Counted from the first letter of the stretch, positions 8,974 to 17,871 are shown. The stretch: DNA of 64,000 bases from Acetatifactor aquisgranensis (GCF_943193215.1 NZ_CALPDH010000001.1:124001-188000); one strand, 5' to 3'. Translations and numbers: made by a program. The notes: generated from the letters alone by a model not told the origin.

Positions 8974-11049
8974 TCAGGAACCCGGCTCTGTCAGCACATT
9001 CCGCTGGAACCCCACATAAGTCACCGCAAAATAAAACCCATAGACAGACAGGAACATCAAAAACGAAACCCCGAAATACCCTGCCGCCGCCGTGTGCGTG
9101 CCGGTATAGAAATTGAACATCCATCCCAGATACACCGAAATAATCCCGCTGACAAGGGCCGCGAACAAAATGGGGCACAGATAGAACAGGGCCAGCTGCT
9201 TCAGGATGACGCCGGATATCTCTTTCCGGCTCAGCCCGATCTGGTGCAGCACCTGATAGCGGAACCGGTACCTGGCGGAATCCGAGAGCTGCTGCACGGA
9301 GAGCACGGTCAGCGCCACGCAGACGAAGACCAGCCCCACATAGACCAGCGCGAAAATGACGGAGGACAGCAGGAACTTTGCTTCCGGAATCAGATTGTCC
9401 CTGACCATATTTTTGTATACATACACCGCGATTTGATCCGTGCCGGAGGCCATGGAGTCCAGCACCCTGTGGCTGCCGAAATCCTCATAACTGTCCCGTG
9501 ATTCCAGGGCGTCCAGGGACTGCTGGAGGGTGTCGGGTGCTTTTTCCGCCAGATTCGCCACCAGCATCCTGTAATAGGGAGTCATCTGCCGGGCCGCCTC
9601 GTCGGAGACTACAAGCAGATAATCCGCTCCGTTATGGCCGTCCTGAGAGAGCGGCTCCGTGCGGATGCCTGCCGGGCGAAGCGCCCCGCCCTCCGGGCCG
9701 GATACCGCGATTTCCCCCGTGAAGTCCCCGGTCTCGTTCCAGACCCGTTCCTTCAGGTGGAGCAGATATTCCCCTTCGCCCAAAGCGACGGCGTAAAGAC
9801 CGGCCATTTCCCGGATGCGGTTGTAGTCGGACAGCGCGATGTAGGTGTCGAACCTGTAATAGGCCCAGGTGTCTCTGCTTGTGATTTCCGCCTGGTTGGG
9901 AGTCCCGTCGCTGTTCAGGTAATCATCGCCGAAGATTCTGAGATGGGTGCACAGCCATGTATTGACCGGATTGGTACCGTTCTGATAGATAAAATAAGTA
10001 TGGCTTTCCTCCACATGAGCCTCCCGCTCCAGCACCTCCCATTCCCGCCGGAAATCCTCCTCGGTATCCCCGCTGAATATCTGGATGTCAAAGGGCCATT
10101 TCACCGCCAGCATCTGGTTCTGGAAATCATTGAACATCAGAGCGATGGCGCAGCCTAAGAGCGCCAACACGAACAGGGAGGTCAAAGTGCCCAAAGTAAA
10201 GCGCAGCGTCCTGACCTTGGAGGCGAACTGCCGCAGCAGAAACAGGTTCTGCCCATGAAAGACCCCATTCCCTTTCTTCCGCACATAGCAGACAATCCTG
10301 GCCGCAAGGCCTGAGTAGAACAGGTAGATGACCAGCACCAGCCCCGCCAGGAAGCCCAGAATCGTGACATTGCTCCAGTTCTTATAGAAGAACAGCATCA
10401 GTCCCAGTCCCAGCAGTCCCAGCCCGGAAAGGGGGAGCAGCCAGCGCCTGGCCTCTACGCGGGACTCCTTGAGCTGTTCGTTCAGCCGCTCTCTGTTCAT
10501 CAGGGCGTGGATGTTCATCTTCCGGAAGCGCCTGCGGCACCGCAGCAGCGCCAGCAGATAGCACCCGCCGTAACAGGCGGCGGTGGTGGCCAGACATCCC
10601 GGGTTCCACTCCAGGCGGATGCGGTATTCCATCTGGATGCAGCTGTATAGGATGGCCATCAGGATCTGCTGCAGCAGAAGCCCCAGCAGCAGCCCGCCCC
10701 CGAATGCCCCGACGCCCAGCAGCAGACTCTCCCGTAAGTACAGCTTTGCAATCTCTTTTTTCTTCATCCCGATCAGCAGGTAGATGCCGAATTCCCGGCT
10801 CCTTTTTTCCAGGATGAAGCGCACCATGTAATTGATCAGCCAGGCCACGATCAGGACTACGAAGAAAGAGGCCAGGCCAATCAGCACAGCAAGAAGCAGG
10901 GCCATCTCAAAAAGCTGCCGGAGGTCCTCGGAGAATATCAGGGAGTGGAAAGCGAACATGATGGCCGTCACCAGCATCATAGTCAGAAAATACACCATAT
11001 AATCCCTGGCGGAGCGCAGGACATTGCGCAAAGCAAGCTTATTCAGCAT
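8974..11049 (-). CDS. BceB-like ABC transporter permease
   Basis: A 691-residue FtsX/BceB-type permease: a first group of seven hydrophobic segments, a large extracellular domain at about residues 310-540 rich in charged and aromatic residues, then three C-terminal helices. This ten-helix plan with the domain between helices 7 and 8 is that of BceB, which senses and detoxifies lipid-II-cycle-binding peptide antibiotics such as bacitracin. I place the start at 11049 because AGGAGG lies 11 bases upstream; GTG at 11061 sits on top of that site. It overlaps the end of its ATPase gene by 11 bases. Confidence 0.9.
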   Translation of the reverse strand: MLNKLALRNVLRSARDYMVYFLTMMLVTAIMFAFHSLIFSEDLRQLFEMALLLAVLIGLASFFVVLIVAWLINYMVRFILEKRSREFGIYLLIGMKKKEIAKLYLRESLLLGVGAFGGGLLLGLLLQQILMAILYSCIQMEYRIRLEWNPGCLATTAACYGGCYLLALLRCRRRFRKMNIHALMNRERLNEQLKESRVEARRWLLPLSGLGLLGLGLMLFFYKNWSNVTILGFLAGLVLVIYLFYSGLAARIVCYVRKKGNGVFHGQNLFLLRQFASKVRTLRFTLGTLTSLFVLALLGCAIALMFNDFQNQMLAVKWPFDIQIFSGDTEEDFRREWEVLEREAHVEESHTYFIYQNGTNPVNTWLCTHLRIFGDDYLNSDGTPNQAEITSRDTWAYYRFDTYIALSDYNRIREMAGLYAVALGEGEYLLHLKERVWNETGDFTGEIAVSGPEGGALRPAGIRTEPLSQDGHNGADYLLVVSDEAARQMTPYYRMLVANLAEKAPDTLQQSLDALESRDSYEDFGSHRVLDSMASGTDQIAVYVYKNMVRDNLIPEAKFLLSSVIFALVYVGLVFVCVALTVLSVQQLSDSARYRFRYQVLHQIGLSRKEISGVILKQLALFYLCPILFAALVSGIISVYLGWMFNFYTGTHTAAAGYFGVSFLMFLSVYGFYFAVTYVGFQRNVLTEPGS

Positions 11050-11806
11050 GGGAAAGCTCACCTCCTGTCAGGGACAGCACGTCCAGAATCTCGTTCAGGA
11101 ATTCCCGTCTGCTTTTCCGGCCCCGGCGCAGCTCGTGGAAAATCCGGCCGTCCTTCAGGAACAGGATCCGGCCGCAGTAGCTGGCGGAGAACGCGTCATG
11201 GGTCACCATGAAGATGGTGGCGTTCAGTTTCCGGTTCATGTCGGTGAAAGTCTCCAGAAGAGTCTGGGCGGAGCGGGAATCCAGTGCCCCGGTGGGCTCA
11301 TCCGCCAGGAGCAGCCTGGGGCGGTTGGCCAGGGCCCTGGCACAGGCACAGCGCTGCTTCTGGCCGCCGGAGACCTGGTAGGGAAAGCTGTTCCGGATGT
11401 CTTCGATGCCCAGAAGAGAGAGCAGTTCCTGACAGCGGCCCAGGATTTCCGCCTTGTGCCGGCTGTGCAGAGTCAGGGCCAGCAGAATGTTCTCCTCGAT
11501 GGTGAGGGTGTCCAGCAGATTGTACTCCTGGAAGACGAACCCCAGGTTCTGTTTACGGAATTCCGACAATTTGTTTTCGGACAGTTCCGTGATGTCGATG
11601 TCTTCATAATAGATGTGGCCTGCGGTGACGCTGTCGATGGTGGAGAGCATGTTTAAGAGCGTGGTCTTGCCGGAGCCGGAGGCCCCCATGACGCCCACGA
11701 ACTCGCCCTGTTCCACCTGGAAACTGACCCGGTCTACGGCCTTGGAGGCGTTGGAGCCGTTTCCGTAGTATTTCTCCACATCGCATACCTGAATGTAATT
11801 GCTCAT
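11039..11806 (-). CDS. BceA-like ABC transporter ATP-binding protein
   Basis: A 255-residue ATPase of the MacB/LolD/BceA group. Visible: Walker A MGASGSGKTT, the Q-loop FVFQEYNLLD, the signature VSGGQKQR, Walker B LLLADEPTGALD and the switch His in FMVTHD. It would power the BceB-like permease whose start it overlaps. The start at 11806 is preceded by AAAGGG; an extension upstream has no family likeness. A 202-base gap separates it from the histidine kinase gene, with its own promoter-like region and a palindrome, so it can be expressed separately from the regulators. Confidence 0.93.
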   Translation of the reverse strand: MSNYIQVCDVEKYYGNGSNASKAVDRVSFQVEQGEFVGVMGASGSGKTTLLNMLSTIDSVTAGHIYYEDIDITELSENKLSEFRKQNLGFVFQEYNLLDTLTIEENILLALTLHSRHKAEILGRCQELLSLLGIEDIRNSFPYQVSGGQKQRCACARALANRPRLLLADEPTGALDSRSAQTLLETFTDMNRKLNATIFMVTHDAFSASYCGRILFLKDGRIFHELRRGRKSRREFLNEILDVLSLTGGELSHAE

Positions 11807-11948
11807 TGTATGTCCCTTTCTGCCTGTTCCGGCAGTTTTTATAATCCGTCTCAGCGTTGCCTGAAAAATGGTTCCTGCCGGGATAAGGCTTTGCATAAAG
11901 ATACTATAACAGACAGAAGGGAAATATGGTATCAGGGTCCATTGCAAT

Positions 11949-11970
11949 AATCTTTCTTTTTTGAAAGATT
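11949..11970. promoter_or_regulatory. Palindrome upstream of the BceAB-like genes
   Basis: Perfect arms AATCTTTC (11949-11956) and GAAAGATT (11963-11970) flank six T. On the minus strand a TATAGT -10 box follows about 55 bases downstream with a poor -35 (taccat), the usual look of an activator-dependent promoter. It may be the binding site of the response regulator, or alternatively a weak terminator after the kinase gene; it has no T-run on the minus strand, which favours the operator reading. Confidence 0.45.
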
Positions 11971-12008
11971 GTGCCAGCGGGGGGATGGGAACATCATGCC
12001 GAAAGCAG

Positions 12009-13019
12009 TCAGTGCTTCATCAGATAATCGCTCACAGGAAACTCCAGCATAATCCGCGTCCCGCGCCCCTCCGCGGACTCTGCCCCAATCCGGATTCCCA
12101 GCTTCCCGCAAAGCTTCCGGCACAGGTACAGCCCCATGCCGGTGGACTGGCCGCGGATCCTGCCGTTGGTCCCGGTGAAGCCCTTGTCGAAGATGCGGGG
12201 CAGCTCCTCCGGAGGGATGCCCAGCCCATTGTCCTCCACCGTCAGCAGGACGCTGCGGCTTTCCCTTTCGGTGGAAATCCGTATCCGGGGCCCGGAATCC
12301 CGCCGGTATTTCACCGCGTTCAGAATCAGCTGGTTCAGGATAAAAGCAATCCATTTTACATCGGTATACACGGTATCCGGGCAGCACACCTCCGCCTGTA
12401 TCCGGTTTTCAATCAAATAATACTTGTTTTTCCGAAGCATCTCCTCCGCGGTGTCCTGCAGGGTGGTCTCTTTGATGAGATAGTCCTGATAGACTTCATC
12501 CGAGCGGGCGTAGAAGAGGGCCATGTCCACATAGTTCTCCGTCCGCCGGTTCTCCATCAGGATACGGCGGCCGATGCCGTCCTTTTGCTTCTCGCACAGC
12601 AGACCGATGTCCGCGATGGGGGCCTTGATCTCATGGACCCAGCTTTCGATGTACTCCCGGTAATCCTTTCCGGCGTCCTCCACAGCGTGGATTCGCTCGA
12701 TGACGGATTTGCTGGATCTGCGGATCATGTCCCGGTACAGCCTGTCCTCCAGCCGGAAAGACTCCGGCATCAGCTCCCCCAGCAGATACTTCTGGTCGGC
12801 GTCCTCCAGAATCCGCTCCAGCTGCCGGAAATACCGCCGTCTGCGGACATACTCCCCCAGGAGCCACACAGAGAGGATCAAAAACCAACAGAACAGGAGG
12901 ATGCCGATGGATGCCGCCGGATAGCCGGTGGCATACAAAAAAGCCGCCGACGCCAGCATACAGGCAGCCTGGAGCGTCAGCAGCAGTAGTTTGTCTTTCA
13001 GAAAGTCGAGAAAGTTCAT
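12009..13019 (-). CDS. BceS-like intramembrane-sensing histidine kinase
   Basis: A 336-residue kinase with two N-terminal membrane helices (about 10-30 and 35-56) and almost no extracellular loop, as in BceS-type kinases that sense through their partner ABC transporter. Visible: phospho-acceptor His129 in ESWVHEIKAP, an N-box QLILNAVKYR, G1 VEDNGLGIP, and G2 GMGLYLCRK. It overlaps the response regulator stop by 4 bases, so translation is coupled. Predicted to phosphorylate the adjacent regulator when the BceAB-like transporter is busy with a peptide antibiotic. Confidence 0.92.
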   Translation of the reverse strand: MNFLDFLKDKLLLLTLQAACMLASAAFLYATGYPAASIGILLFCWFLILSVWLLGEYVRRRRYFRQLERILEDADQKYLLGELMPESFRLEDRLYRDMIRRSSKSVIERIHAVEDAGKDYREYIESWVHEIKAPIADIGLLCEKQKDGIGRRILMENRRTENYVDMALFYARSDEVYQDYLIKETTLQDTAEEMLRKNKYYLIENRIQAEVCCPDTVYTDVKWIAFILNQLILNAVKYRRDSGPRIRISTERESRSVLLTVEDNGLGIPPEELPRIFDKGFTGTNGRIRGQSTGMGLYLCRKLCGKLGIRIGAESAEGRGTRIMLEFPVSDYLMKH

Positions 13020-13681
13020 ATGAAATACCCCATTCCCCGTTTCGTATGGATGAAGTCAGGCAGGCCCAGCTCCTTTAGCTTGCCGCGGATGCGGGTGACA
13101 TGGATGCTCAGGGAATTGTCGTCGATGAAGACGGAAGCGTCCCACAGATACTCAATCAGCTCTGTCCGCGGCACGATCTCCCCCGGATGCCGGAACAGGC
13201 AGTGCAGTATCTTCAGCTCGTTCCTGGTCAGCTCCGCCCGCCGCCCCTGATAGCGGACCTGAGCCTTTGCCAGATCCAGCTCCAGTCCCAGGTGGATCAA
13301 GACGGCGCTGTCCTGTGCTTCTTTCCGTGTCCGTTTCAGCACGGCCGAGATATGGGCCAGCAGCACGGAAGGGTGGAAAGGCTTGGTGATGTAGTCGTCT
13401 CCGCCTTTCAGAAGGGCAGCCGCCTCGTCCATGGAGTCCTCCCGCCCTGTGACGAAAATGATGGGGACATCCGAACAAGCGCGGATTTCCGCACAGAGCT
13501 CAAAGCCGGACTGCCCGGGAAGATTCCAGTCCAGCAGGATAAGGTCCGGCCGGAGGGAGAGGGCCTTTGGGACAATGCGGTCGAATTCCGTCAGCGCGGT
13601 GACATGATACAGGGAATTCTCCAGGAAATCTTTCACTTCCCGGCGGAACAGGGGATCGTCTTCTATAATCAAAATATGCAT
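13016..13681 (-). CDS. BceR-like OmpR-family response regulator
   Basis: A 221-residue regulator with an N-terminal receiver (acid pocket EDD at 7-9, phospho-acceptor Asp51 in LLDWNLPG, Thr in FVTGRED, Lys in YITKPF) and a C-terminal winged-helix domain (ELTRNELKILHCL, then the HVTRIRGKL recognition region and KRGMGYFI). An AAGGCGG site precedes the start. It is the first gene of the kinase pair and begins 53 bases after the upstream chemotaxis-type gene. A GC hairpin (arms GGCTCCC and GGGAGCC, about 13698-13712) lies in that gap without a T-run, so readthrough from the upstream genes is plausible. Confidence 0.93.
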   Translation of the reverse strand: MHILIIEDDPLFRREVKDFLENSLYHVTALTEFDRIVPKALSLRPDLILLDWNLPGQSGFELCAEIRACSDVPIIFVTGREDSMDEAAALLKGGDDYITKPFHPSVLLAHISAVLKRTRKEAQDSAVLIHLGLELDLAKAQVRYQGRRAELTRNELKILHCLFRHPGEIVPRTELIEYLWDASVFIDDNSLSIHVTRIRGKLKELGLPDFIHTKRGMGYFI

Positions 13682-13734
13682 AAGCCACCGCCTTTATGCG
13701 GCTCCCAGGGAGCCCGGATGTGCGGCTGCGGGTT

Positions 13735-14685
13735 TCAGTCCGCGCCCGGATCGGTATCCTTTACGATGGGCGGAATCTGGGAGAGCATATTCTCCACATC
13801 CTCGAACATGACGCTCTTGGTGGTGCCCAGGCGGCTTGCCCGGTCGATATGCTTCACCACTTCCTGATACTGGAGCTTGATTCTGTCGAAGAACTGGCAG
13901 AGCGTCTGTAAGTCCTGCTGGGACCCGGCAATCACCCCGGAGATCTCTGCCTGTACAGAGGAAGCGCCTTCCGCGGCGGATGTGATCTGCCGGAAAGATT
14001 CCGACGTGCCGTTTACGATGCCGAAGCCCTGCCCCAGCGCATCCTGGGAAGCCTGTATGCTGCCGCTGAGTTCCGCGGCGCCTGATTCCACGTTATGGAT
14101 ACTGGAGTCCACGTCGTCGGTGAGCTCCTTGATCTCCCTTGCCAGCTCTCTGACCTTCTCGGCCACCACCGCGAAGCCCTTGCCCTGCTCCCCGGCCCTT
14201 GCGGCCTCGATGGAGGCATTGATGGCCAGGATGTTGGTCTCGTCCGCGATGGACACGATTTTGCTCATGCACTGCTGGATGCTTTTCACGGCGGCCTGGA
14301 GATGCTCAAAGGTATGCTCCATTTCGCTGTAGGTCTTCTGTACCTGTGCCGAGGTGAGCTTGAGCTCTTCCACCATATCCTGGGCTTCCGACACCGTCTG
14401 AGTGATATCCGTCCGCACCTGGGCGAACTGGCCGGCTGCCTGATTGATGCTGGAAAAAGACTGCCCGAAATCCTGGAGCTGTCCCTGGAACTGGTCGGCT
14501 TCGTTCAGCACGCCGTCAAAGGAGCTGCCCACCTTGCTGAGCTCCAACAGGGATTCCACTTCCTTTCGGACCATCTCTTTCTGGTAGTCCTTCAGGGTGC
14601 TGATCACATGCAGCACCGGGTAGAGGGTTTCCGCGTCGTGCAGCCCTTTCCTTTTGTTGGAGCGTCCTTTTTTTGAAAACAACAT
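13735..14685 (-). CDS. Soluble methyl-accepting chemotaxis-type signal transducer
   Basis: A 316-residue protein made almost wholly of a methyl-accepting chemotaxis signalling domain. The hairpin tip is intact: DETNILAINASIEAARAGEQ, then GKGFAVVAEKVRELA. There is no membrane helix, no HAMP domain and no recognisable ligand domain; the first 60 residues are charged and helical. It should be a cytosolic receptor that takes its input from a partner. The gene 42 bases upstream encodes a FIST sensor protein, the obvious partner. GAGGAGG precedes the start. No che genes lie in this window. Confidence 0.92.
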   Translation of the reverse strand: MLFSKKGRSNKRKGLHDAETLYPVLHVISTLKDYQKEMVRKEVESLLELSKVGSSFDGVLNEADQFQGQLQDFGQSFSSINQAAGQFAQVRTDITQTVSEAQDMVEELKLTSAQVQKTYSEMEHTFEHLQAAVKSIQQCMSKIVSIADETNILAINASIEAARAGEQGKGFAVVAEKVRELAREIKELTDDVDSSIHNVESGAAELSGSIQASQDALGQGFGIVNGTSESFRQITSAAEGASSVQAEISGVIAGSQQDLQTLCQFFDRIKLQYQEVVKHIDRASRLGTTKSVMFEDVENMLSQIPPIVKDTDPGAD

Positions 14686-14727
14686 TATAATGTCCTCCTC
14701 GCATTCATCGGTTTTTCGTTCAGAAAA

Positions 14728-15783
14728 CTACTCAAAGACAACACATGTCATGGACTGGTTCACGAACTGATTGTTGTAGTGCTCCCCATAGCCCACGAGA
14801 CCGGCATGGCTGCCCAGGGCGCTCATTTCCTTCAGGTAATCCTGCATATAGCGGCGCTCGCTGAAGAGCTTGTACCGGAACAGGCAGTTCACGGAGAAGA
14901 CAGCGGAGCGCTTGGGGAAATCCCGGCAGATCTGCTGTATGGTATTGCGCACCGTCGCCTGGTAATCGCCCAGTTCCAGCAGCATCAGCACATCGGAGTC
15001 GTTCACCTGGCGGAAACAGGCCAGGGAGTTGCCGCTGACTTCTTTGATGGAAATGATACAGGTGTCGTCTCCGTTGAGTTTGCCGAAAGGATTCTTGAAA
15101 GTCTGTGTGAGGATTTCCTGATCCGTCACATGCAGGATGTTCTGGTATACCTGCTTGGCGGGCTGACCGTTCAGGGAACCGATTATGTAATTGGCCCGGT
15201 CCGTATTTGACGCGATGAAACGGTAATTGCCGAGAGGATGGTAGATATTCTCCTTGTAGGCCTTCACCCGTCCGCTCTGGTTGCGGATCAGGGCATAGGC
15301 CACGGAATCTTCGTAGACCTTGCCGTTGGCGGACACCTTGCCGCCGTCGCCTGTGCCGCCTACCAGCTGGATGCCTCTGGATTTCAGCACTGTATAGAGC
15401 GTGGTCAGGGCGCAGGCATCGTTGCCGGTACAGAAATCGATGCATACCGTATCCTGCTTCGAAGCGTTGATCCTGCTCACGTCCGCTTCCAGCCGGTGGA
15501 TATATTTTACCGGCATGAGGGATACCTGTTCCAGCACATTGGCCGTGGCGCTGACTCCACCCGAAAACGCGACGACTCCCACGCCGTTCTCCACGACGCT
15601 CGTGTCATAGCTCATTCCGATGCACCCGATGCTGGGAATACCGGGGTAAAGTTTCTCCAGGGTCTTCACATGCTCCTCGAACTGGGTGTTGTTCGACAGC
15701 AGCATGATGAACTGGGGGCTGCTCAGATTGCGGACCGCTTCCGACAGATCCCCACGCTTGCTCATTCCGAAAAATTGCCTCAT
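14728..15783 (-). CDS. FIST domain sensor protein
   Basis: A 351-residue soluble protein with the FIST_N plus FIST_C layout. FIST domains are predicted intracellular small-ligand sensors, often tied to chemotaxis receptors, kinases or cyclic-di-GMP enzymes. Visible: IPSIGCIGMSYDT and GVGVVAFSGG in the N-terminal part, the VGGTGDGGK glycine-rich loop followed by Y-E-D-S-V-A-Y-A, and the C-terminal GLVGYGEHYN motif with a Phe-Val-Asn-Gln-S-M-T-C end. GGAAGGAAGG precedes the start. It stands directly before the soluble chemotaxis-type transducer gene and lacks any output domain of its own. Confidence 0.88.
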   Translation of the reverse strand: MRQFFGMSKRGDLSEAVRNLSSPQFIMLLSNNTQFEEHVKTLEKLYPGIPSIGCIGMSYDTSVVENGVGVVAFSGGVSATANVLEQVSLMPVKYIHRLEADVSRINASKQDTVCIDFCTGNDACALTTLYTVLKSRGIQLVGGTGDGGKVSANGKVYEDSVAYALIRNQSGRVKAYKENIYHPLGNYRFIASNTDRANYIIGSLNGQPAKQVYQNILHVTDQEILTQTFKNPFGKLNGDDTCIISIKEVSGNSLACFRQVNDSDVLMLLELGDYQATVRNTIQQICRDFPKRSAVFSVNCLFRYKLFSERRYMQDYLKEMSALGSHAGLVGYGEHYNNQFVNQSMTCVVFE

Positions 15784-15922
15784 ACAGTAGCCTTCCTTCC
15801 ATTGTTTAGGGTGTATTTCCAGCCATCGTGACAGTTCCGCGGATGACGGCTGTAATGATTATACTTTATCAGGCAAGGATACGTCAACAATGATTTGCCT
15901 TAAGTTTCGGCGGACGGGGCTG

Positions 15923-15951
15923 TTGACAAATACCGGGCGATTGGTTATTAT
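15923..15951 (+). promoter_or_regulatory. Strong sigma-A promoter upstream of argC
   Basis: TTGACA (15923-15928), a 17-base spacer and TATTAT (15946-15951). It reads towards argC, whose start is about 250 bases further on, through a stretch with no gene longer than 14 codons. It may be a distal argC promoter or serve a small untranslated RNA. Confidence 0.6.
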
Positions 15952-16073
15952 AGTTCTGTCATCTGAAGTCTGTATTTTCCGGCAGAGTCTGTCAGAGAAT
16001 CCTATGCTCACGAGCGGTTCGATTTGCCTGCGATGTCCCCGACGATGAATAAATATACATCAATATAAAAAGC

Positions 16074-16124
16074 TTTGCATAAAAATAAAAAAGATATAGA
16101 CATTTATGCAAAATGTGCTATACT
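16074..16124 (+). promoter_or_regulatory. argC promoter with ArgR-like operator
   Basis: TAGACA (16097-16102) and TATACT (16119-16124) are 16 bases apart. An inverted pair TTTGCATAAA (16074-16083) and TTTATGCAAA (16103-16112) brackets the -35 box, the second arm lying inside the spacer. Each arm resembles half of an ARG box (TGCATAAAAAT). Binding there would block RNA polymerase, fitting repression by ArgR with arginine. Confidence 0.55.
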
Positions 16125-16207
16125 TACGTAAGGCGCATCCGCCTTGGCTCAAATGTCCGCTGAGCGGCATGCAGAAGACAGGGCCGTGCAGAAATGAGGA
16201 GAAGAGA

Positions 16208-17266
16208 ATGATAAAAGCAGGGATTATCGGGGCAACCGGCTACGCGGGAGGCGAGCTGGTCAGGATTTTGAAGAACCACAGGGAGGTGGAAATCGTCTGG
16301 TACGGTTCCCGCAGCTACATAGACAAGAAATATTATGAAGTATACCAGAACATGTTCCGTATCGTGGAGGATGTGTGCAGGGACGACAATCTGGCGGAAC
16401 TGGCTGAGCAGGTGGATGTCATCTTCACGGCCACGCCCCAGGGGTTCCTGGCGGGCCTTCTGACAGAGGAAATCCTCCGGAAAGTAAAAATCGTAGATTT
16501 ATCAGCGGATTACCGTATAAAAGACGTGAAAGTATATGAGAAATGGTACGGCATAGAGCATAAGTCCCCCCAGTTCATCCCGGAAGCCGTCTACGGGCTG
16601 TGCGAACTGAACCGGAACCAGATCACGGCCTCCACCAGGCTGGTGGCAAATCCGGGCTGCTATACCACCTGTTCCATCCTGACCGCGTATCCGCTGGTCA
16701 AAGAGGGGCTGATTGATGTGGACACCCTGATTGTGGACGCGAAATCCGGAACCTCCGGTGCGGGGCGGGGAGCCAAAGTGCCAAACCTGTTCTGTGAGGT
16801 GAACGAGAATATCAAGGCATACGGCGTGGCCACCCATCGGCATACTCCCGAGATTGAGGAACAGCTTTCTATTGCGGGCGGCTGCGAAGTGACCGTCAAC
16901 TTTACCCCGCACCTGGTACCTATGAACCGGGGCATCCTGGTGACGGAATACGCGAAGCTGAAGAGGAAAGCGGACGGCACCCTGCCCGCGTGGGAGGAAA
17001 TCCGCGCCGCTTATGACAAATATTATGGGAAAGAGAAATTCGTCCGTATCCTGGACAAAGGCATCTGCCCCGAGACCAAATGGGTGGAGGGCAGCAATTA
17101 CGTGGACATAGGTTTCGTCATCGACGAGAGGACAGGGCGCATCATCATGATGGGGGCGCTGGACAACCTGGTAAAAGGCGCCGCCGGACAGGCGGTGCAG
17201 AACATGAACCTGCTGTTCGGCCTGAAAGAGAGCGAGGGCCTGGAACTGGTGCCCTGTTTCCCGTAA
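16208..17266 (+). CDS. argC: N-acetyl-gamma-glutamyl-phosphate reductase
   Basis: A 352-residue NADPH enzyme that reduces N-acetylglutamyl-5-phosphate to the semialdehyde, third step of arginine synthesis. Visible: the Rossmann motif GIIGATGYAGGEL, the catalytic Cys in VANPGCYTT, DAKSGTSGAGRGAK, and the THRHTPEIEEQ His. I choose ATG 16208, with GAGGAGAAG just upstream; an ATG at 16106 would fall inside the promoter. It starts the arginine run; argJ follows 1.5 kb later after two unrelated genes. Confidence 0.96.
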   Translation: MIKAGIIGATGYAGGELVRILKNHREVEIVWYGSRSYIDKKYYEVYQNMFRIVEDVCRDDNLAELAEQVDVIFTATPQGFLAGLLTEEILRKVKIVDLSADYRIKDVKVYEKWYGIEHKSPQFIPEAVYGLCELNRNQITASTRLVANPGCYTTCSILTAYPLVKEGLIDVDTLIVDAKSGTSGAGRGAKVPNLFCEVNENIKAYGVATHRHTPEIEEQLSIAGGCEVTVNFTPHLVPMNRGILVTEYAKLKRKADGTLPAWEEIRAAYDKYYGKEKFVRILDKGICPETKWVEGSNYVDIGFVIDERTGRIIMMGALDNLVKGAAGQAVQNMNLLFGLKESEGLELVPCFP

Positions 17267-17367
17267 GCGCGGAAAGCATCAATGACCAGGAAGAATAATG
17301 CCATTATGTGGAACCTCAAATGATTCAGGGAGACTTATCGACATCACAGAGAAAAATGGAGAAGAAA

Positions 17368-17799
17368 ATGGGAGAGAAACTTTCGAAAGAAACCGCGGAA
17401 ATCATGGATGAAAGATTCGGATGCGACACGCTGCTTTCCGTCGCCACCGTGGAGGAGGGCAGACCTTTCGTGCGGATTGTGAACAGCTACTACGAGGACG
17501 GCGCGTTCTATGTCGTCACGTATGCCAAGTCCAACAAAATGAGACAGATTGCAAAGAATCCGGCTGTGGCCATATGCGGCGAGTGGTTCACTGCCCATGG
17601 CACCGGCGAGAACCTGGGCCATGTCAGGGCAAAGGAAAATGAGGAAATCATGTCCAAACTGAGGACAGTTTTTGCGGAATGGTACGGCAACGGACATACG
17701 AATGAGGATGACCCTGCCACTTGCCTTCTGCGCATCCGGCTTGCCGAGGGGACGCTGTTCCATCATGGCACCAGATATGACATAGATTTCCGCGGATAA
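17368..17799 (+). CDS. Pyridoxamine 5'-phosphate oxidase-fold protein
   Basis: A 143-residue protein with the split-barrel flavin-binding fold: CDTLLSVATVEEGRPFVRIVN, the YAKSNKMRQIAKNPAVAIC segment and a C-terminal barrel strand. The family includes flavin or F420-dependent oxidoreductases and many uncharacterised members, so a specific reaction cannot be named. I take ATG 17368 with GGAG 8 bases upstream; an earlier ATG at 17308 adds an unlike extension. It lies 101 bases after argC on the same strand and looks like a later guest in the arginine run. Confidence 0.82.
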   Translation: MGEKLSKETAEIMDERFGCDTLLSVATVEEGRPFVRIVNSYYEDGAFYVVTYAKSNKMRQIAKNPAVAICGEWFTAHGTGENLGHVRAKENEEIMSKLRTVFAEWYGNGHTNEDDPATCLLRIRLAEGTLFHHGTRYDIDFRG

Positions 17800-17871
17800 C
17801 GAAAGAAGAGCGGAATCAGAGTTGGATAATCGCCGGATATCAATAGAATTGGATAGAAATGGAAAATAGCG

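Noticed and set aside
13698..13712. GC hairpin before the BceR-like gene as a terminator
   Set aside because: No T-run follows on the minus strand; stopping there is not supported by sequence alone.
16011..16025. GGTTCGA word resembling a tRNA T-arm
   Set aside because: No matching acceptor, D-arm or anticodon stems lie around it.
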